Below, one piece after another: positions 8,804 to 16,792 of a stretch of DNA of 43,550 nucleotides. The stretch is from Chloroflexota bacterium (GTDB lineage: Bacteria; Chloroflexota; Anaerolineae; Promineifilales; Promineifilaceae): the NCBI GenBank assembly GCA_024275635.1, contig JAJRYT010000034.1, positions 1-43,550 on the forward strand. The letters run 5' to 3'. The first letter of the stretch is position 1. The number at the start of each line of letters is the position of its first letter. The notes below the pieces were generated by a model. It saw only the letters and a program-made list of their open reading frames with translations. It searched no databases and was not told the DNA's origin. The position numbers and the translations under genes are program-made.

Positions 8804-10027
8804 TTGTCTGACAAGCCTACCCTTCGTCCGCTAGATTTTCAACCCGTTACCCACCTGGGGCAGCAAATGTGGCTCCTGCGCGATCCCCTACAGCTTTCCC
8901 AACAACAGCTTATCGTCCCTCCGGCGCTGGCCCAAATGCTCATGTTTTGTGACGGCAGCCGCACCCGGCACGAAATTCATACGGCATTTTGTCAGCTGAT
9001 CGGCGAGCAGATCGCTTATGACATCGTGGAAAATGCCTTGCAGCAGTTAGACGATGCGTTTCTGCTGGATAATACCCAGTCACAGCAGGCGAAACGGGCG
9101 CTGCTGGAAGCATACCGCGCCCAGCCGTATCGCGCCCCGGCTCTGGCTGATTTGAGCTATCCTGGCGATCCGGCACAGTTGACCCGGCTCTTTGGTGAGT
9201 ACGGCGCCGGGGATGCGTTAAATGGCTGGGGACCCTGGCACGGCCGGGGCCTCATCTCCCCTCATATTGATTACCAGCGGGGGGGAGCGGTGTATGCTAA
9301 AGTGTGGCGGCGGGCGGAAACGGCCGTTCTCGACGCCGATCTTATCCTCATCTTTGGCACCGACCACAACGGCAGCTACGGAACCATCACCCTGACCCAA
9401 CAGCCCTACGCTACCCCCTACGGCGTTCTGCCCACCGACCACGATTTGATTGATAAATTAGCGGCGGCCATCGGCCCGGAAAACGCCTTTGCCGAAGAAC
9501 TGCACCACCGCGCCGAGCATTCCGTTGAACTGTCGGCCGTCTGGCTGCACCATATTTATCATCAGGCCGGCGCGCCGCCCAAGCCGATGATCCCCATCCT
9601 CTGCGGTTCATTCCATCACTTTGTCATGAACGGCAGCCATCCTGCCAACGACGCTTTGCTGACGACAACGGTGGAAACCCTGCGCCGCGAAACGGCCGGA
9701 AAGAAGGTGTTGGCCGTCGCTTCAGTAGACCTGGCTCATGTCGGCCCTAATTTTGGCGATGAATTTCAGATGGATAGCGGGCGGCGGGAGAAGTTGAAGG
9801 GGGAAGACGGCCGTCTCATTCAGGCCATGTTGCAGGGAGATGACGTCGATTTTTATGATCAAATAGCCGCCATCCAGGATCGCAATCGTATCTGCGGCTT
9901 CTCCTCCATCCACACCATGCTGCGCTACCTCGGCCCCACTACCGGGCGGCAAATCGCTTACGACCACTGCCCGGCCGACCCGCAAGACACCTCCCTGGTT
10001 TCTATTTGCGGCCTGCTGCTGGAATAA
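8804..10027 (+). CDS. MEMO1-like protein (AmmeMemoRadiSam system protein B family)
   Basis: A 407-residue protein. The first ~120 residues form an added N-terminal region. Residues about 145-405 match the MEMO family, which is related to LigB-type extradiol dioxygenases: ISPHIDYQRGG, LIFGTDHNGSYG, HRAEHSVELSAVWLHH, PILCGSFH, and SVDLAHVGPNFGD. The histidines expected for metal binding are present. In many bacteria MEMO proteins occur with AMMECR1 and a radical SAM protein, but neither is adjacent here. Translation appears to start at TTG (8804), preceded by AAAAGG with about 8 nt spacing. Biochemical role unknown. Confidence 0.85.
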   Translation: MSDKPTLRPLDFQPVTHLGQQMWLLRDPLQLSQQQLIVPPALAQMLMFCDGSRTRHEIHTAFCQLIGEQIAYDIVENALQQLDDAFLLDNTQSQQAKRALLEAYRAQPYRAPALADLSYPGDPAQLTRLFGEYGAGDALNGWGPWHGRGLISPHIDYQRGGAVYAKVWRRAETAVLDADLILIFGTDHNGSYGTITLTQQPYATPYGVLPTDHDLIDKLAAAIGPENAFAEELHHRAEHSVELSAVWLHHIYHQAGAPPKPMIPILCGSFHHFVMNGSHPANDALLTTTVETLRRETAGKKVLAVASVDLAHVGPNFGDEFQMDSGRREKLKGEDGRLIQAMLQGDDVDFYDQIAAIQDRNRICGFSSIHTMLRYLGPTTGRQIAYDHCPADPQDTSLVSICGLLLE

Positions 10028-10075
10028 GTCCCCCAAACTGTTCAATCCTCGCAATCCAATCCTTGAAAAACGTGG

Positions 10076-10104
10076 TTGACAAGCTACGATTCCATCGCTA
10101 TACT
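10076..10104 (+). promoter_or_regulatory. sigma-70-like promoter of the ROK regulator
   Basis: TTGACA (10076-10081) and TATACT (10099-10104) are spaced by exactly 17 bp, about 120 bp upstream of the regulator's ribosome site. Confidence 0.8.
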
Positions 10105-10111
10105 AAAAGTA

Positions 10112-10124
10112 AGTTAAATTAACT
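10112..10124. promoter_or_regulatory. palindromic candidate operator
   Basis: AGTTAAATTAACT is a perfect 13-bp palindrome directly after the -10 box, overlapping the expected transcription start. An AT-rich palindrome at this place fits an autoregulatory site for the ROK repressor encoded just downstream. The assignment is inferred from position only. Confidence 0.5.
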
Positions 10125-10163
10125 AACAAAGTTTAATGATGAAAAAAAGGTAACTATTGCGGC

Positions 10164-10222
10164 ATCCTCCCGGAGGTTTGCCAGCAGTTAACTGTTTTCG
10201 TCAGGTTAACCTCCGGGAGGAT
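10164..10222 (+). promoter_or_regulatory. hairpin sequestering the ribosome-binding site of the ROK gene
   Basis: A 15-bp perfect inverted repeat (atcctcccggaggtt at 10164-10178, aacctccgggaggat at 10208-10222) has a 29-nt loop. The right arm contains GGGAGG (10215-10220), the only good ribosome site in front of the ROK reading frame. A folded leader would hide it. Each arm is itself nearly self-complementary, so alternative folds exist. Confidence 0.6.
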
Positions 10223-10227
10223 TAGTC

Positions 10228-11418
10228 GTTACGAAAAAAGCAACCCGTCAGCAGACAAAAACGCATAATACCAGGCTCGTTCTAAAGACGATTTATGAGC
10301 ATGGCAGCCTCAGCCGCGCCGACATTGCCCGCGCCACCCGCCTCACGCGCCCTACCGTTTCCGTCATCGTGGCCGAGTTGATGGCCGACAGCCTGGTTGA
10401 AGAAATTGGCCAGGGGCAATCACAGGGCGGCAAACCCCCCATTTTATTGAGCGTGGTTGCCGATTCTTACCACATCATTGGCATTGACTTGGGCAGCAGC
10501 GAGTTTCGCGGCGGCATTTTTGATTTGCAGGGCCATAAACGCCACAGTTTGAATTTGCCGACACACGGCCAGGTGGGAGATGCGGCGCTTGGCCTTGTTT
10601 ATGCTTTAATTGACCAATTACTCCCTCTGGCAAGCAGCCCCTTATTGGGCATCGGCATCGGCACGCCCGGCATCACGGACACACAGCAAGGCATTGTTTA
10701 TGAAGCGGTCAATTTAGGCTGGTCGGATTTATCCCTGCGTAAATTGTTGCAAACCCGGTATGACGTGCCGGTGCATATCGCCAATGACAGCCAGGCGGCG
10801 GCGTTGGGTGAGTTTTCTTTTGGGCATGGCGAACAGATATCCAACCTGGTGGTCTTGAAAGCCGGATCGGGTATTAGCGCCGGGATTGTGTTGAACGGCC
10901 GTGTCTACGCCGGCGATCATGACAGTCCAGGTGAAATTGGGCATGTGACGGCCGTTCCCAACGGCCAATTATGCACCTGCGGCCGTTACGGCTGCCTGGA
11001 AACCGTCGCCAGCAGCCGGGCCATCATTGAAGGGGCGCAGGCCCTTGTCCAAACCTATCCCGACTCCATCATGGCGCAGTTAGCGGCGGCGGCCGGTGGA
11101 ATCACCACCGATTTGGTTCTGCAAGCATTTGAAGCGGGCGACCAGAACGTGCAGGCGTTGATTGCCGATGTAGGCAAGTATTTAGGAACGGCCGCTTCCC
11201 ATCTCGCCTCTATCCTCAGTATCCAACACCTCATCATCGCCGGACGCCTGGCTCGTTTTGGCGCTGTTTTGTTGACGGCCGTCCGCGACGAACTGAATCG
11301 CTCGGCCCTGGGTCGAATCGCCCAAAACACCCAAATCGAACTCAGCGCTCTTGGGGCCGACATCGTGATTCTGGGCGCGGCGGCGTTGGTTTTGTCACGG
11401 GAGTTGGGCGTGGTGTAA
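10228..11418 (+). CDS. ROK family transcriptional regulator
   Basis: The frame encodes an N-terminal winged helix (KATRQQTKTHNTRLVLKTIY, then SRADIARATRLTRPTVSVIV) followed by a ROK sugar-kinase-like domain. The latter has the DLGSSEFRGG phosphate loop, HIANDSQAAALGE, and the zinc motif GEIGH...CTCGRYGCLE. This is the NagC/XylR-like repressor architecture. The start is a problem: between the stop at 10207-10209 and the GTG at 10369 there is no ATG, GTG or TTG in frame, yet the helix-turn-helix lies in that stretch. Starting at 10369 would delete it. I place the likely start at GTT 10228, 7 nt after GGGAGG. A non-standard start codon or a sequence error are both possible. It probably regulates the downstream sugar cluster. 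Confidence 0.75.
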   Translation, partial: VTKKATRQQTKTHNTRLVLKTIYEHGSLSRADIARATRLTRPTVSVIVAELMADSLVEEIGQGQSQGGKPPILLSVVADSYHIIGIDLGSSEFRGGIFDLQGHKRHSLNLPTHGQVGDAALGLVYALIDQLLPLASSPLLGIGIGTPGITDTQQGIVYEAVNLGWSDLSLRKLLQTRYDVPVHIANDSQAAALGEFSFGHGEQISNLVVLKAGSGISAGIVLNGRVYAGDHDSPGEIGHVTAVPNGQLCTCGRYGCLETVASSRAIIEGAQALVQTYPDSIMAQLAAAAGGITTDLVLQAFEAGDQNVQALIADVGKYLGTAASHLASILSIQHLIIAGRLARFGAVLLTAVRDELNRSALGRIAQNTQIELSALGADIVILGAAALVLSRELGVV

Positions 11419-11420
11419 AT

Positions 11421-11480
11421 AATCATTGAAGATTGAAGATTGAAGATTGAAGACGAATGATCTTCAATCATCAATCATTA
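11421..11480. repeat. 7-bp tandem repeat with inverse copy
   Basis: Several gattgaa-type units (11425-11453) are followed by reverse-complement units (11461-11479). They form a small hairpin (gattgaaga at 11445-11453 with tcttcaatc at 11461-11469, 7-nt loop) between the two ROK-type genes. It may serve as a weak terminator or simply be a repeat. Confidence 0.7.
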
Positions 11481-11485
11481 AAAAC

Positions 11486-12895
11486 ATGCCTCAAAAACAA
11501 AATGGTTTACTCCAAATTACGCCTGAACACATTCCCCCGTTAGACCCCGGCTTCCGGCCCATGATTTTGGGCAACCGCAATTTTCGCCGCGCAGTGGCTC
11601 TGGCGGAGGAGACGGCCGTCATCGCCATCGGCATCGAACGTAACGCGGGGCTGGTACACCGCGCCGACCTGGAGATTTTCGTCCCCGGCTCGCCCCACGA
11701 TGAGGAGTCTTATCGTTACGTCGAGCGGACGATTAAATTTCTCCTCTGGTCGCGCGGCGGCTGGAAAATCTTCATTGCCGGGCCGCCGGAAATCGCGGAA
11801 CGCATCCGGGCCGCCTACCGGCCGGACGGCACGCGGGCGTTTGACGTGGATTTGATGAGTCGGGCTTATGGACGGCCGTTCCAGGTTGAAATTGTGGCCG
11901 CCGCCGACGTACCCCAAAACAAAGAATCCGGCTCGGCTCTGGGCGGTCACCTGGATGGCTGCCGCATCGGCTTCGATTTGGGGGCCAGCGATTACAAGTT
12001 AGCGGCCGTGATAGATGGCCAACCCGTCTTCAGCGCCGAAATTCCCTGGGACCCGACCGCTCAGGCCGACCCTGAATACCATCGCCAACGCATCCGCGAA
12101 GGGTTGGAACTGGCCGCCGCCAAAATGCCACGCCTGGATGCCATTGGCGGCAGCTCTGCCGGGGTGTGGGTGGACAACCAGCCGATGGTCGCCTCCCTAT
12201 TCCGCGCCGTCATCAAAAACAACCCCGATCAGTTCGAGCAAGTGGTCAAACCGATGTTCATCAACTTTGGCCAGGAGATGGGCGTGCCGCTAGAAGTGAT
12301 TAACGATGGCGATGTCACGGCGCTGGCCGGCGCTTTGTCATTAGAAACGCGCGGCATGTTGGGCATTGCCATGGGTTCCAGCGAGGCGGTCGGCTTTTTG
12401 AGCAAAGAAGGCATCATCATGGGCTGGCTCAACGAATTGGCCTTTGCCCCGGTGGATTACAACCCCGACGCGCCTCCGGACGAATGGTCGGGCGACCGGG
12501 GCGTAGGCGTGTTGTATTTCTCACAGCAGGCGGTCAATAAATTGGCTCCGGCGGCAGGCTGGCAGTTCCCCGCTGGCATGGGGTTGCCCACCCGCTTAAA
12601 AGCCGTCCAAGCCGCCGCCAACATGAACGACGCGGCAACGATGCAAATTTTCGAGAGCATCGGCATCTATTTAGGCTACGCCATCGCCCATTACGCTGAT
12701 TTTTATGATTTTGACCATTTGCTGATTTTGGGTCGGGTCACATCTGGGTGCGGCGGCGAGATTATTTTGGCAAAGGCGAATCAGATTTTGCAGGATGAGT
12801 TTCCTGAATTAGCGGCGCGGATTGAACTGCATGTGCCGGATGAACAAAGTCGCCGTGTCGGGCAGGCTGTCGCCGCCGCCAGCTTGCCGCGATAA
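11486..12895 (+). CDS. ROK/ASKHA-fold sugar-kinase-like protein
   Basis: About 469 residues from ATG 11486. The open frame also has an upstream TTG at 11447, but that lies inside repeat sequence. The first ~165 residues are an added domain of unknown role. The rest has ASKHA features: RIGFDLGASDYKLAAV (phosphate-1 loop), GGSSAGVWVDN, VINDGDVTALAG (the place of the catalytic Asp in ROK kinases) and GIAMGSSEAVG (phosphate-2-like). The Cys-rich ROK zinc motif is absent and the GTG of the second loop is changed. It could be a divergent sugar kinase or a non-catalytic sugar sensor. Its place after the ROK regulator and before a deacetylase and sugar transporter suggests amino-sugar or sugar phosphorylation. 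Confidence 0.7.
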   Translation: MPQKQNGLLQITPEHIPPLDPGFRPMILGNRNFRRAVALAEETAVIAIGIERNAGLVHRADLEIFVPGSPHDEESYRYVERTIKFLLWSRGGWKIFIAGPPEIAERIRAAYRPDGTRAFDVDLMSRAYGRPFQVEIVAAADVPQNKESGSALGGHLDGCRIGFDLGASDYKLAAVIDGQPVFSAEIPWDPTAQADPEYHRQRIREGLELAAAKMPRLDAIGGSSAGVWVDNQPMVASLFRAVIKNNPDQFEQVVKPMFINFGQEMGVPLEVINDGDVTALAGALSLETRGMLGIAMGSSEAVGFLSKEGIIMGWLNELAFAPVDYNPDAPPDEWSGDRGVGVLYFSQQAVNKLAPAAGWQFPAGMGLPTRLKAVQAAANMNDAATMQIFESIGIYLGYAIAHYADFYDFDHLLILGRVTSGCGGEIILAKANQILQDEFPELAARIELHVPDEQSRRVGQAVAAASLPR

Positions 12896-12942
12896 TTCAT
12901 GAAACACATCCTATTTTCTTATGTAGCGAGTGAAATGACAAT

Positions 12943-13932
12943 ATGATCGAAAAATACCAAGCCGTTAAGAAAATCCAAATTCATGCACAAACTACATTCC
13001 CAATTGTGTCTGCGTATGAGTTTGAATTTCTCAAATCAGAGGCAGCAACTAAGTCATTACTTAAACCTTGTACCATCTACTTTATAATCCAGCGCCCTCT
13101 CGTTTACTTTAATAATATGCGTATCGATACAGGTGTAATAAGTTTTGAAATTACAGATGGTTCTTCAAACCCACCATTAAAGTGTCATTTTGAACCATCG
13201 GTAAATGGATTTTGCAGAGAAGACGAAGACATTTTTACCGAGGTTCACTTCTACAAGAAGATACCCGACACTGAACAACCGTTTTTCGATGTAGCAGCTT
13301 TTTCACTATTTAGTCTCAACGAGGAATTTTTGGGTTATTTTAGTCCGCAAAACTTTATATACAGGTATTTATCAAATGTTATTAATGCAAAAATAGAAGG
13401 CAATATAACTGACTATCTCGACTATGATGTTCATTACATTGGTAAAGCATTTTCTCAAGAAATATGGAACAGATTAACTGGGCATCATAAGATGCAATCA
13501 ATTCTTACCTTAGAAAATTCGTTGAACACAAAATCCCTTAAAGCTCCGTTCGAGATTGCAATACTCATGTTGGCAATAGATGGGTTTAGCGAGACTGTCT
13601 TATGCCCTTTTTCTGGTTTTGGGTTGTCGCAAGGTGCAGAGCCGATTCTGCATGAATTTACTTCGGAGGATGGCGATGACAGTTATGAACAGTATTTTCT
13701 CCCCAATTTAGCTTCAGATGCAGAAGAACTGACCACTGAAGTTGAGGCAATGCTCGTAAACCAATTCAAACCAAAATATAACAAAGTTATCTTCGAAAAT
13801 TATCCCAATATCAAGGGGGGAACGAGGTCTGCTGGATATACAGAAAGTAAATTAATGATTGAAAAACTCCCAGCAACCTTGAGAACTGAAACCCACATCC
13901 AAAATGTCATCTTGCTAAAAAACACACAATGA
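12943..13932 (+). CDS. AT-rich orphan protein with GIY-YIG-like motifs
   Basis: A 329-residue protein I cannot assign with confidence. Base composition is clearly more AT-rich than its neighbours, and it lacks the ACGGCCGT octamer that fills the surrounding genes, which suggests recent transfer. Residues about 160-190 (DYDVHYIGKAFSQEIWNRLT, then GHHKMQ) resemble the YIG...R...H core of GIY-YIG nucleases. Residues about 265-285 (EVEAMLVNQFKPKYNKV) resemble the E..LI..F.P.YN motif that ends the fold. The preceding ~150 residues look beta-rich and could be a recognition domain. It sits next to a MITE-like element within the sugar cluster. A nuclease or selfish role is inference. Confidence 0.6.
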   Translation: MIEKYQAVKKIQIHAQTTFPIVSAYEFEFLKSEAATKSLLKPCTIYFIIQRPLVYFNNMRIDTGVISFEITDGSSNPPLKCHFEPSVNGFCREDEDIFTEVHFYKKIPDTEQPFFDVAAFSLFSLNEEFLGYFSPQNFIYRYLSNVINAKIEGNITDYLDYDVHYIGKAFSQEIWNRLTGHHKMQSILTLENSLNTKSLKAPFEIAILMLAIDGFSETVLCPFSGFGLSQGAEPILHEFTSEDGDDSYEQYFLPNLASDAEELTTEVEAMLVNQFKPKYNKVIFENYPNIKGGTRSAGYTESKLMIEKLPATLRTETHIQNVILLKNTQ

Positions 13933-13984
13933 ATCAAATTTACGCAGATTCTGGAAACAAAATAATTTTTAATCCGTGCTAATG

Positions 13985-14212
13985 ATTGGACTTTTGACAA
14001 TGTTGTTGACATAACCGTGGACAGTAGAGTTTTGTACTCGACTGAACGCCTTGAAATAAGGCTTTTGGACGAATTAACTTGGGGTTCGGGCAAAAATTCT
14101 AAACTGCCCAAACCTCAAGTTAATTCACGCATTTATCGTGAAAACGGGTTCGTAGTCGAGTAGAGATTTATAAATTCACACCTTATGTTAAGTATTTTGT
14201 CAAAAGTCCAAT
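13985..14212. mobile_element. MITE-like element, 228 bp, with 16-bp terminal inverted repeats
   Basis: Perfect 16-bp ends attggacttttgacaa (13985-14000) and ttgtcaaaagtccaat (14197-14212) are flanked on both sides by the direct repeat AATG (13981-13984 and 14213-14216), as expected for a target-site duplication. Inside are a 21-bp stem with two mismatches (14071-14091 with 14106-14126) and a 9-bp stem (14035-14043 with 14154-14162), so nearly the whole element can fold into one branched hairpin. It has no coding capacity. The mobilising transposase is not in the window. Confidence 0.7.
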
Positions 14213-14213
14213 A

Positions 14214-15101
14214 ATGAGCAACCTAAAAAATAAAAACATGGTGACAAAACTTCATAATCCGACAACCGATATTTATATTCCTGATGGGGTTGGGGTGGCA
14301 ACGGCCGTATCCCGCACCACCCATCTCGGCATCGGCGCTCACCAGGACGACCTGGAAATCATGGCCTATCATGGCATTCTGGCCTGCCTGGGCCGCGAAG
14401 ACCGCTGGTTCACCGGCGTCACCTGCACCAACGGCGCCGGCTCGGCCCGCACCGACCCTTACGCCGATCACACCAACGAACAAATGATGGCCGCTCGTGT
14501 CGCCGAACAGCGGCAGGCGGCCGTGATTGGGCAGTACGCGGCGATGATTCAGCTTGATCACCCCAGCGCCGTCGTCAAAGACCCGGTCAGCGCTGTGCTG
14601 AAAGATGATTTGGTTCACATTTTGTTGGCTGCCAAACCCAAAATCGTCTACACGCACAACCCCGCCGACAAACACGCCACCCACATTGCCGTCGTCATTC
14701 CCACCCTGCTGGCGCTGCGTGAACTGCCGCTCCAATCGCGCCCGCAGAAAGTATACGGCTGTGAAGTGTGGCGCGATCTGGATTGGATGCCGGACGAGGA
14801 CAAGGTCGCTTTGGATGTCAGCGGGCGGGAAAACATAGCCGCCGCGTTGGTGGGTGTGTTTGATTCCCAGATTGCCGGGGGAAAACGATATGATTTGGCG
14901 ACAATCGGCCGTCGCCGCGCCAACGCCACTTATTTTGCCTCCCATGCAGTTGATGAAGCATCCCAAATGATCTTTGCGATGGATTTAACGCCGCTTATTC
15001 AGGACGATTCGCTGAATATCGCTGCCTATGTGTTGAATTACATAGACAAATTCCGCGATGATGTGAAAGAAAAACTAACCCGACAATTAAACAAACCCTA
15101 A
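14214..15101 (+). CDS. PIG-L family deacetylase
   Basis: A 295-residue LmbE/PIG-L metal-dependent N-deacetylase. HLGIGAHQDDLEIMAYHGIL carries the AHxDD zinc motif, VTCTNGAGSARTDPY follows as usual, and YTHNPADKHATHIAV supplies the HxxH ligand region. Family members remove acetyl groups from N-acetylglucosamine-containing substrates (GlcNAc, diacetylchitobiose, GlcNAc-PI, mycothiol or bacillithiol precursors). Here the sugar ABC transporter and SIS-isomerase neighbours point to a catabolic amino-sugar substrate, by inference. The ATG at 14214 lies inside the AATG flank of the MITE-like element; a second ATG at 14238 is equally possible. Neither has a clear ribosome site. Confidence 0.88.
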   Translation: MSNLKNKNMVTKLHNPTTDIYIPDGVGVATAVSRTTHLGIGAHQDDLEIMAYHGILACLGREDRWFTGVTCTNGAGSARTDPYADHTNEQMMAARVAEQRQAAVIGQYAAMIQLDHPSAVVKDPVSAVLKDDLVHILLAAKPKIVYTHNPADKHATHIAVVIPTLLALRELPLQSRPQKVYGCEVWRDLDWMPDEDKVALDVSGRENIAAALVGVFDSQIAGGKRYDLATIGRRRANATYFASHAVDEASQMIFAMDLTPLIQDDSLNIAAYVLNYIDKFRDDVKEKLTRQLNKP

Positions 15102-15119
15102 GGGTTTCTGAAAACCCTT
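15100..15119 (+). terminator. hairpin at the end of the PIG-L gene
   Basis: aagggttt (15100-15107) and aaaccctt (15112-15119) pair around a 4-nt loop and overlap the stop codon. There is no following T-run, so termination would be inefficient or the hairpin may have another role. Confidence 0.35.
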
Positions 15120-15134
15120 GGGGCCTCGCTGGAC

Positions 15135-15156
15135 AAAAGGAGGTGATGACATCACC
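15135..15156 (+). promoter_or_regulatory. full-length Shine-Dalgarno sequence overlapping a palindrome in the SBP leader
   Basis: AAAGGAGGTGAT (15136-15147) matches the complete complement of a typical 16S rRNA 3' tail, yet it lies about 100 bp before the SBP start codon. It overlaps a perfect 15-bp palindrome, GGTGATGACATCACC (15142-15156), that could be an operator or hairpin. An ATG at 15146 opens only an 8-codon frame. A 22-codon frame at 15180-15248 ends in a TGA overlapping the SBP ATG. Confidence 0.4.
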
Positions 15157-15244
15157 CATAAACAATTCATAAGTCTGTCATGCAAATGATTTTGGCTACA
15201 TATCAGAAACTAATCGAGAGATATTTTGAAGGAGAAGAGAACAC

Positions 15245-16792
15245 ATGAACCGTAAACTTTCATTTCTATTGTTTGTTTTGTTAACCGCCTTATTGGTCGC
15301 TTGCGGCGGCGGCGATACGGCCGACACCCCGGCCGACACCCCCGCCGACACGGCCGACACCGCTGAAACGACCGATACGGCCGCCGACACCGGCAGCGAA
15401 GCCGCTGCTGATGAAAAAGTCACCCTGACCATTGAAAGCTGGCGTAACGACGACCTGACCATTTGGCAGGATGTCATCATCCCCGCTTTCAACAAAGAAT
15501 ACCCTAACATCGAAGTCATCTTCGCCCCCAGCGCGCCCGCCGAGTACAACGGCGCGCTCAACACCACACTGGAAGGCGGCACGGCTGGCGACCTCATCAC
15601 CTGCCGCCCCTTTGACGCCTCCCTGGCCCTGTTCGACGCCGGTTATCTGGCCTCGCTCAATGACCTGGAAGGGATGAGCAACTTCGGTTCCGTCGCTAAA
15701 AGCGCCTGGATCACCGATGATGGCTCCGACGTTTTCTGCGTGCCCATGGCCTCCGTCATTCACGGTTTCATCTACAACAAAGATATCTTTGACGAGTACG
15801 GTTTAACCGAACCGACGACCGTTGACGAATTCTTCATGATGCTGGAAACGATTGAGAATGATGGCAAGTATGCGCCGTTGGACATGGGCACGGCCGATCA
15901 ATGGGAAGCGGCTACGATGGGCTTCCAAAATGTGGGGCCGAATTACTGGAAAGGCGAGGAAGGCCGTCTCGCCCTCATCAGCGGTGAAGCCAAATTCACC
16001 GATCCCGAATATATCGCTGTGTTTGACCAATTGGCCTCCTGGGGCAATTTCTTGCCCAATGGTTTTGAAGCCCAAACCTACCCCGATTCGCAAAACCTGT
16101 TCACGTTGGGGCAAGCGGCCGTTTATCCGGCCGGTTCCTGGGACATCTCCCTCTTCAACGACCAGGCCGACTTTGAACTGGGCGCGTTCAAACCGCCCGT
16201 CACCAACGCTGGCGACTCCTGCTACATCAGCGACCATACCGATATCGCCCTGGGCATGAACGCCGACACGCCGCATCCCGAAGCGGCTAAAACCTTCTTG
16301 AACTGGGTCGCCTCATCCGAATTTGCCGGATTGTACAGCAACGCGCTGCCCGGCTTCTTCTCGTTGTCCAACGCGGAAGTCTCGATTGACGATCCTATCG
16401 CTCAAGAGTTTGTAAGCTGGCGCGGCGAATGCGACTCCACCATCCGTAACTCCTACCAGATTTTATCGCGCGGCGAACCGAATCTGGAAAATGAGTTGTG
16501 GCGTGTCAGCGCCCAGGTCATCAATGGCGACATCACCCCCGAAGAAGCGGGTCAGCAGTTGCAAGATGGGCTGGATGCCTGGTACACGCCCAGCGCTGAG
16601 GCGGGCAAAGTGGCGGAAACGGCCGTTGCCGAAACAGACCCCAATATGTCCGGTTCCCTGGTCATCGAAAGCTGGCGTAACGACGACCTCGTCATCTGGC
16701 AGGATGTCATCATCCCCGCCTTCAACGAACATTTCCCCAACATCGAAGTCGTCTTCGCCCCCACCGCCCCGCCGAATATAACGGCGCATTAA
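15245..16792 (+). CDS. ABC transporter substrate-binding lipoprotein (family 1), fused to the start of a second copy
   Basis: A 515-residue extracellular solute-binding protein of the sugar-binding (UgpB/MalE-like) type. It begins with a lipoprotein signal (lipobox LVAC, about residues 17-20) and a Thr/Pro/Ala/Asp low-complexity linker (about 21-58). The binding domain follows (about 60-450; VTLTIESWRNDD, PAGSWDISLF, FLNWVASSEFAGLYSN). After DAWYTP, where a normal SBP would end, the frame runs through a ~20-residue linker into a second SBP (SLVIESWRNDDLVIWQ) and stops after about 30 residues at 16792 because of a 1-nt shift near 16767-16771. SD GAAGGAG precedes the ATG. With the following permeases it forms a carbohydrate importer; the ligand is unknown. 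Confidence 0.85.
   Translation: MNRKLSFLLFVLLTALLVACGGGDTADTPADTPADTADTAETTDTAADTGSEAAADEKVTLTIESWRNDDLTIWQDVIIPAFNKEYPNIEVIFAPSAPAEYNGALNTTLEGGTAGDLITCRPFDASLALFDAGYLASLNDLEGMSNFGSVAKSAWITDDGSDVFCVPMASVIHGFIYNKDIFDEYGLTEPTTVDEFFMMLETIENDGKYAPLDMGTADQWEAATMGFQNVGPNYWKGEEGRLALISGEAKFTDPEYIAVFDQLASWGNFLPNGFEAQTYPDSQNLFTLGQAAVYPAGSWDISLFNDQADFELGAFKPPVTNAGDSCYISDHTDIALGMNADTPHPEAAKTFLNWVASSEFAGLYSNALPGFFSLSNAEVSIDDPIAQEFVSWRGECDSTIRNSYQILSRGEPNLENELWRVSAQVINGDITPEEAGQQLQDGLDAWYTPSAEAGKVAETAVAETDPNMSGSLVIESWRNDDLVIWQDVIIPAFNEHFPNIEVVFAPTAPPNITAH

Noticed and set aside
12943..15101. A complete insertion sequence or prophage around the AT-rich gene
   Set aside because: No transposase, integrase or phage structural gene is visible; only the 228-bp MITE-like element has defined ends.
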